Source of the DNA: Clostridia bacterium
GTDB lineage: Bacteria > Bacillota > Clostridia > Christensenellales > DTU072
Assembly (NCBI GenBank): GCA_028703745.1
Contig: JAQVME010000054.1
Coordinates: 1 to 7,646, forward strand
DNA: 7,646 bases
Reading direction: 5' to 3'
Within the stretch, counting starts at the first letter, position 1, and every line of letters starts with the position of its first letter. A program made the translations under genes and the position numbers. Below the pieces are notes generated by a model. It ran no database searches. It was not told where the DNA came from and saw only the letters and a program-made list of their open reading frames with translations. Below, one piece after another: positions 5,516 to 7,646 of the stretch.

Positions 5516-6330
5516 TGAAAAAGAATGTTGTAATATCGGGTGCAGGCGGCGTACTATGCACTGAAATAGCAAGCTTTTATGCCGCTTTGGGATACAACGT
5601 CGCGCTTTTGGACATCAATGAAAACAGCGTTTTAGCCATAGCCGAAGCCTTGAACAAAAAAGGCTATTCAGCAAAGGGATACAAAGCCAATGTGCTTGAC
5701 AAAGAATCTCTTGAGGCGGCATATGAGGCAATAAAAAAGGATTTCGGTTGCTGTGATTTGCTTATAAACGGCGCAGGCGGCAACAGCCCCAAGGCAAGCA
5801 CTGATATTGAGTTCCATTCCGAACACCAAGACGGCAAAAAGAGCTTTTTTGAATTAGAAAAAGCAGGAGTAGATTTTGTATTCAATCTGAATTTTATGGG
5901 CACCTTCCTTACGACACAGGTGTTTTCTAAAGATATGGCAGACAAAGAAAAGGGAAATATTATCAATATTTCTTCTATGAATGCCTTTTGTCCTTTGACA
6001 AAAATCCCCGCCTATTCGGGCGCTAAAGCGGCTATATCCAACTTTACACAATGGCTCGCCGTGTACTTTGCCGGAAGCGGCATAAGAGTAAATGCAATTG
6101 CCCCGGGATTTTTTGCTACAAACCAGAACAAAACTCTGCTCTATAATGAAGACGGCAGTTTGACCCCGCGTTCACACAAGATTCTTTCCAAAACGCCTAT
6201 GGGCAGATTCGGCACCCCGAAGGAACTTCTCGGCACCCTTGAGTGGCTTACCGATGATGACAAAAGCGGCTTTGTTACGGGCATAGTAGTGCCTATAGAC
6301 GGCGGCTTCAGCGCTTATTCAGGAGTATAA
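5515..6330 (+). CDS. uxuB: SDR-type D-mannonate oxidoreductase (fructuronate reductase)
   Basis: NAD(P)-dependent short-chain dehydrogenase, 271 residues, that interconverts D-fructuronate and D-mannonate and so feeds the uxuA product next door. This is the SDR version found in many Bacillota, unrelated to the long-chain UxuB of Escherichia coli. Seen: SGAGGVLC nucleotide loop (8-15), Asp33 at the end of strand 2, which favours NAD over NADP, INGAGGN (84-90), catalytic Ser154, Tyr167 and Lys171 (YSGAK), PGFF (197-200), and a C-terminus with TPMGRFG (227-233) and IDGGFSAYSGV (261-271) typical of this subgroup. The ATG at 5515 shares its A with the uxuA stop (TAATG) and is served by AGGAG at 5504-5508 inside the end of uxuA, so translation is probably coupled. 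A longer frame begins at 5407 but only adds residues overlapping uxuA. Confidence 0.93.
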   Translation: MKKNVVISGAGGVLCTEIASFYAALGYNVALLDINENSVLAIAEALNKKGYSAKGYKANVLDKESLEAAYEAIKKDFGCCDLLINGAGGNSPKASTDIEFHSEHQDGKKSFFELEKAGVDFVFNLNFMGTFLTTQVFSKDMADKEKGNIINISSMNAFCPLTKIPAYSGAKAAISNFTQWLAVYFAGSGIRVNAIAPGFFATNQNKTLLYNEDGSLTPRSHKILSKTPMGRFGTPKELLGTLEWLTDDDKSGFVTGIVVPIDGGFSAYSGV

Positions 6331-6337
6331 ATAAACT

Positions 6338-7456
6338 ATGGTTTGCATTGCTGTAATCGGCATCGGACGCATTGGTAGCGTTCACGCAAGAAACTTAAAG
6401 AAAGGCAAGGTAACGGGCGCAAGACTGGTTGCAATATGCGACGTGCAGAAGCAAGCGTACTCAACTTTTTGTGAAAAATACGGCTTCATTCCTTGCTACG
6501 AAGATTATAAGCTTATGCTCGAGGAAATAAAGCCCCGAGCCGTCATTATTGCAACGGAACATTATTTTCATACCGAAATAGCCGAATACTGCATAGAGAA
6601 CGGCGTTGACGTTTTGGTAGAAAAGCCCGTAGGCGTCACAACCGAAGCTGTTAAAAAGCTCATTGCCGTATCAAAGTCGCATCCCGAGGTAAAAGCCGCG
6701 GTCATGTACAACCAACGCACAAATCCTCTTTATGCAAGGGCAAAACGCCTGGTGAAAAGCGGCGCCTTAGGAAAGGTTGTACGCATAAATTACATCATAA
6801 CCGACTGGTATCGTTCACAAGCCTACTACAATGAGGGCGGATGGCGGGCAAGTTTTTGTGGCGAAGGCGGCGGAGCTTTGATAAACCAATGCATACATCA
6901 GCTTGACCTTTTGCAATGGATTGCCGGTATGCCAAAAAGCGTATGGGTAAGAGCCTTTACCAAAAACCGCAATATTACCGTCGAAAACGATGTTACCGCC
7001 CTATTCCGCTATGAGGATGACGTTTTTTGCAGTTTTTCCGCAAGCACTCACGAGCTAAGAGGCACCAACCGTTTGGAAATAGCCGGAGACAAGGGACGAA
7101 TCGTCATTGACGGTCTAAGAATGAAGTACTATGCCTTTGCAAAAAGCGAGGGGGAAATAAATGCTTCGACACAAAACGGCTACGGCGCGGTACAGCGTAA
7201 AACGTTAAGATACAGTTATTTTCGCTTCAAATTTGTCGCACGTTTAGGCGAGCAACGAAAGTTAATACAAAATTTCGTTAATTCTTTGAATAACAACTCT
7301 CCGCTACTTTCACCGCTAACAGACGGACTTAATGCGGTAGAGCTTATCAACGCTGCATATCTTTCGGCTTGGGAAAACAAAGAAATCGCAATACCCATAG
7401 ACGACAGGAATTATGTCGATATGCTATCGTCAAAAATAGCCGAAGAAAAATTATAG
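6338..7456 (+). CDS. Gfo/Idh/MocA-family oxidoreductase
   Basis: Cytoplasmic NAD(P)-dependent sugar or sugar-acid dehydrogenase, 372 residues, usual length. N-terminal Rossmann domain with AVIGIGRIGSVHARNL (5-20), acidic strand end ICDVQ (33-37), EHYFH (74-78) and the family hallmark EKPVG (95-99, Lys96). The C-terminal alpha/beta domain carries YYNEGGWRA (163-171), GGGALINQCIHQLDLLQW (177-194) with the presumed catalytic His187, and GTNRLEIAGDKGRI (242-255). It starts 7 bp after uxuB; the nearest AGGAG (6321-6325) is 12 bases upstream, a longer spacing than usual, but the ATG gives an ideal N-terminus and there is no better start. As third gene of the uxuAB operon it probably acts on a uronate, an aldonate or a sugar released by the glycosidase. 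The family covers too many substrates to say which, and inositol, gluconate or glucose-fructose type activities cannot be excluded. Confidence 0.9.
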   Translation: MVCIAVIGIGRIGSVHARNLKKGKVTGARLVAICDVQKQAYSTFCEKYGFIPCYEDYKLMLEEIKPRAVIIATEHYFHTEIAEYCIENGVDVLVEKPVGVTTEAVKKLIAVSKSHPEVKAAVMYNQRTNPLYARAKRLVKSGALGKVVRINYIITDWYRSQAYYNEGGWRASFCGEGGGALINQCIHQLDLLQWIAGMPKSVWVRAFTKNRNITVENDVTALFRYEDDVFCSFSASTHELRGTNRLEIAGDKGRIVIDGLRMKYYAFAKSEGEINASTQNGYGAVQRKTLRYSYFRFKFVARLGEQRKLIQNFVNSLNNNSPLLSPLTDGLNAVELINAAYLSAWENKEIAIPIDDRNYVDMLSSKIAEEKL

Positions 7457-7487
7457 TTAATAAAAAATAAGCAGTCTTGATGAAAAT

Positions 7488-7516
7488 AGCGGCAACTGCA
7501 AGGCGGTTGCCGCTTT
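7488..7516. terminator. Bidirectional terminator between convergent genes
   Basis: Perfect nine-base arms AGCGGCAAC (7488-7496) and GTTGCCGCT (7506-7514), extendable by a G-T and a G-C pair to a five-base loop CAAGG. On the plus strand it is followed by TTTAATT, on the minus strand by ATTTTCATC. It lies 31 bp after the oxidoreductase stop and 10 bp from the stop of the convergent gene, so it should end both transcripts. The T-tracts are short on both sides. Confidence 0.75.
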
Positions 7517-7524
7517 AATTAACC

Positions 7525-7646
7525 TCAATATTCGATAACAAGTTCTCCGCCGCGCTTTAGTGTAATAAAATCAGTTTGCCTGTTTATCAGTTCCTTGCCG
7601 TTGAGTATTACTCTGCGTATATGCGCCTCTTCGCCGCGTCCGGTGA
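7525..7646 (-). CDS. C-terminal end of an unidentified protein, cut off by window edge
   Basis: A minus-strand frame is open from the right edge for 39 codons and stops with TGA at 7525-7527. The visible end includes RRVILNGKELINRQTDFITL, followed by KRGGELVIEY. It alternates polar and hydrophobic residues like strands of a beta domain, and an 'NGK...GGELVxEY' finish resembles the last strands of several large glycoside hydrolases. That is only a resemblance; no family can be assigned. The other two minus-strand frames here hit stops, and the placement right after a bidirectional hairpin supports a real gene end. Confidence 0.6.
   Translation of the reverse strand, partial: TGRGEEAHIRRVILNGKELINRQTDFITLKRGGELVIEY

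Noticed and set aside
5539..5562. Cys instead of the third Gly in the UxuB nucleotide loop (GAGGVLC)
   Set aside because: As I recall, VLC at this place is common in the SDR-type mannonate oxidoreductases, so it is not a sign of an inactive enzyme.

Overview
The window looks like part of a sugar-utilisation island of a low-to-mid G+C Gram-positive bacterium. A gut-type member of the Bacillota/Clostridia is my best guess. The guess rests on strong AGGAG-type ribosome binding sites, sigma-A-like promoters with extended -10 elements, a GTG start behind a perfect Shine-Dalgarno, and the gene set itself (GH4, GPH-family symporter, SDR-type mannonate oxidoreductase). I cannot name a species. No rRNA, tRNA, CRISPR array, insertion sequence or phage gene is visible.

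Left block, minus strand (1-2636): a GH4 family NAD-dependent glycosidase (1133-2578) with its own probable promoter is followed by a GPH-family (MelB-like) sugar:cation symporter. The symporter's C-terminus runs off the left edge. Import of an intact glycoside and its hydrolysis in the cytoplasm is the obvious pairing. Middle, minus strand (2731-4198): a membrane-anchored calcineurin-like metallophosphoesterase of the Dcr2/PAP16/28 type, with a strong promoter, a leader of about 125 nt, a GTG start, and two hairpins downstream, one of which is a likely terminator.

Right block, plus strand (4318-7516): a compact three-gene operon, uxuA (mannonate dehydratase), uxuB (SDR mannonate oxidoreductase; its start codon shares one base with the uxuA stop) and a Gfo/Idh/MocA oxidoreductase 7 bp further on. 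It ends at a strong bidirectional hairpin. Beyond this is the last 39 codons of a convergent, unidentified minus-strand gene. The 431-bp divergent region (4038-4468) carries outward-facing promoters sharing an extended -10 of the form TGNTAATATGAA.

Taken together: UxuB and UxuA convert D-fructuronate to D-mannonate and then to 2-keto-3-deoxygluconate, the central steps of glucuronate breakdown. The symporter and GH4 enzyme would plausibly supply the uronate from a glucuronide or galacturonide, or supply another hexose glycoside. Uronate isomerase, KDG kinase and KDPG aldolase are not in the window. The least explained parts are the substrate of the GH4 enzyme, the role of the third operon gene, and why an extracytoplasmic Dcr2-type phosphoesterase sits in a sugar island.
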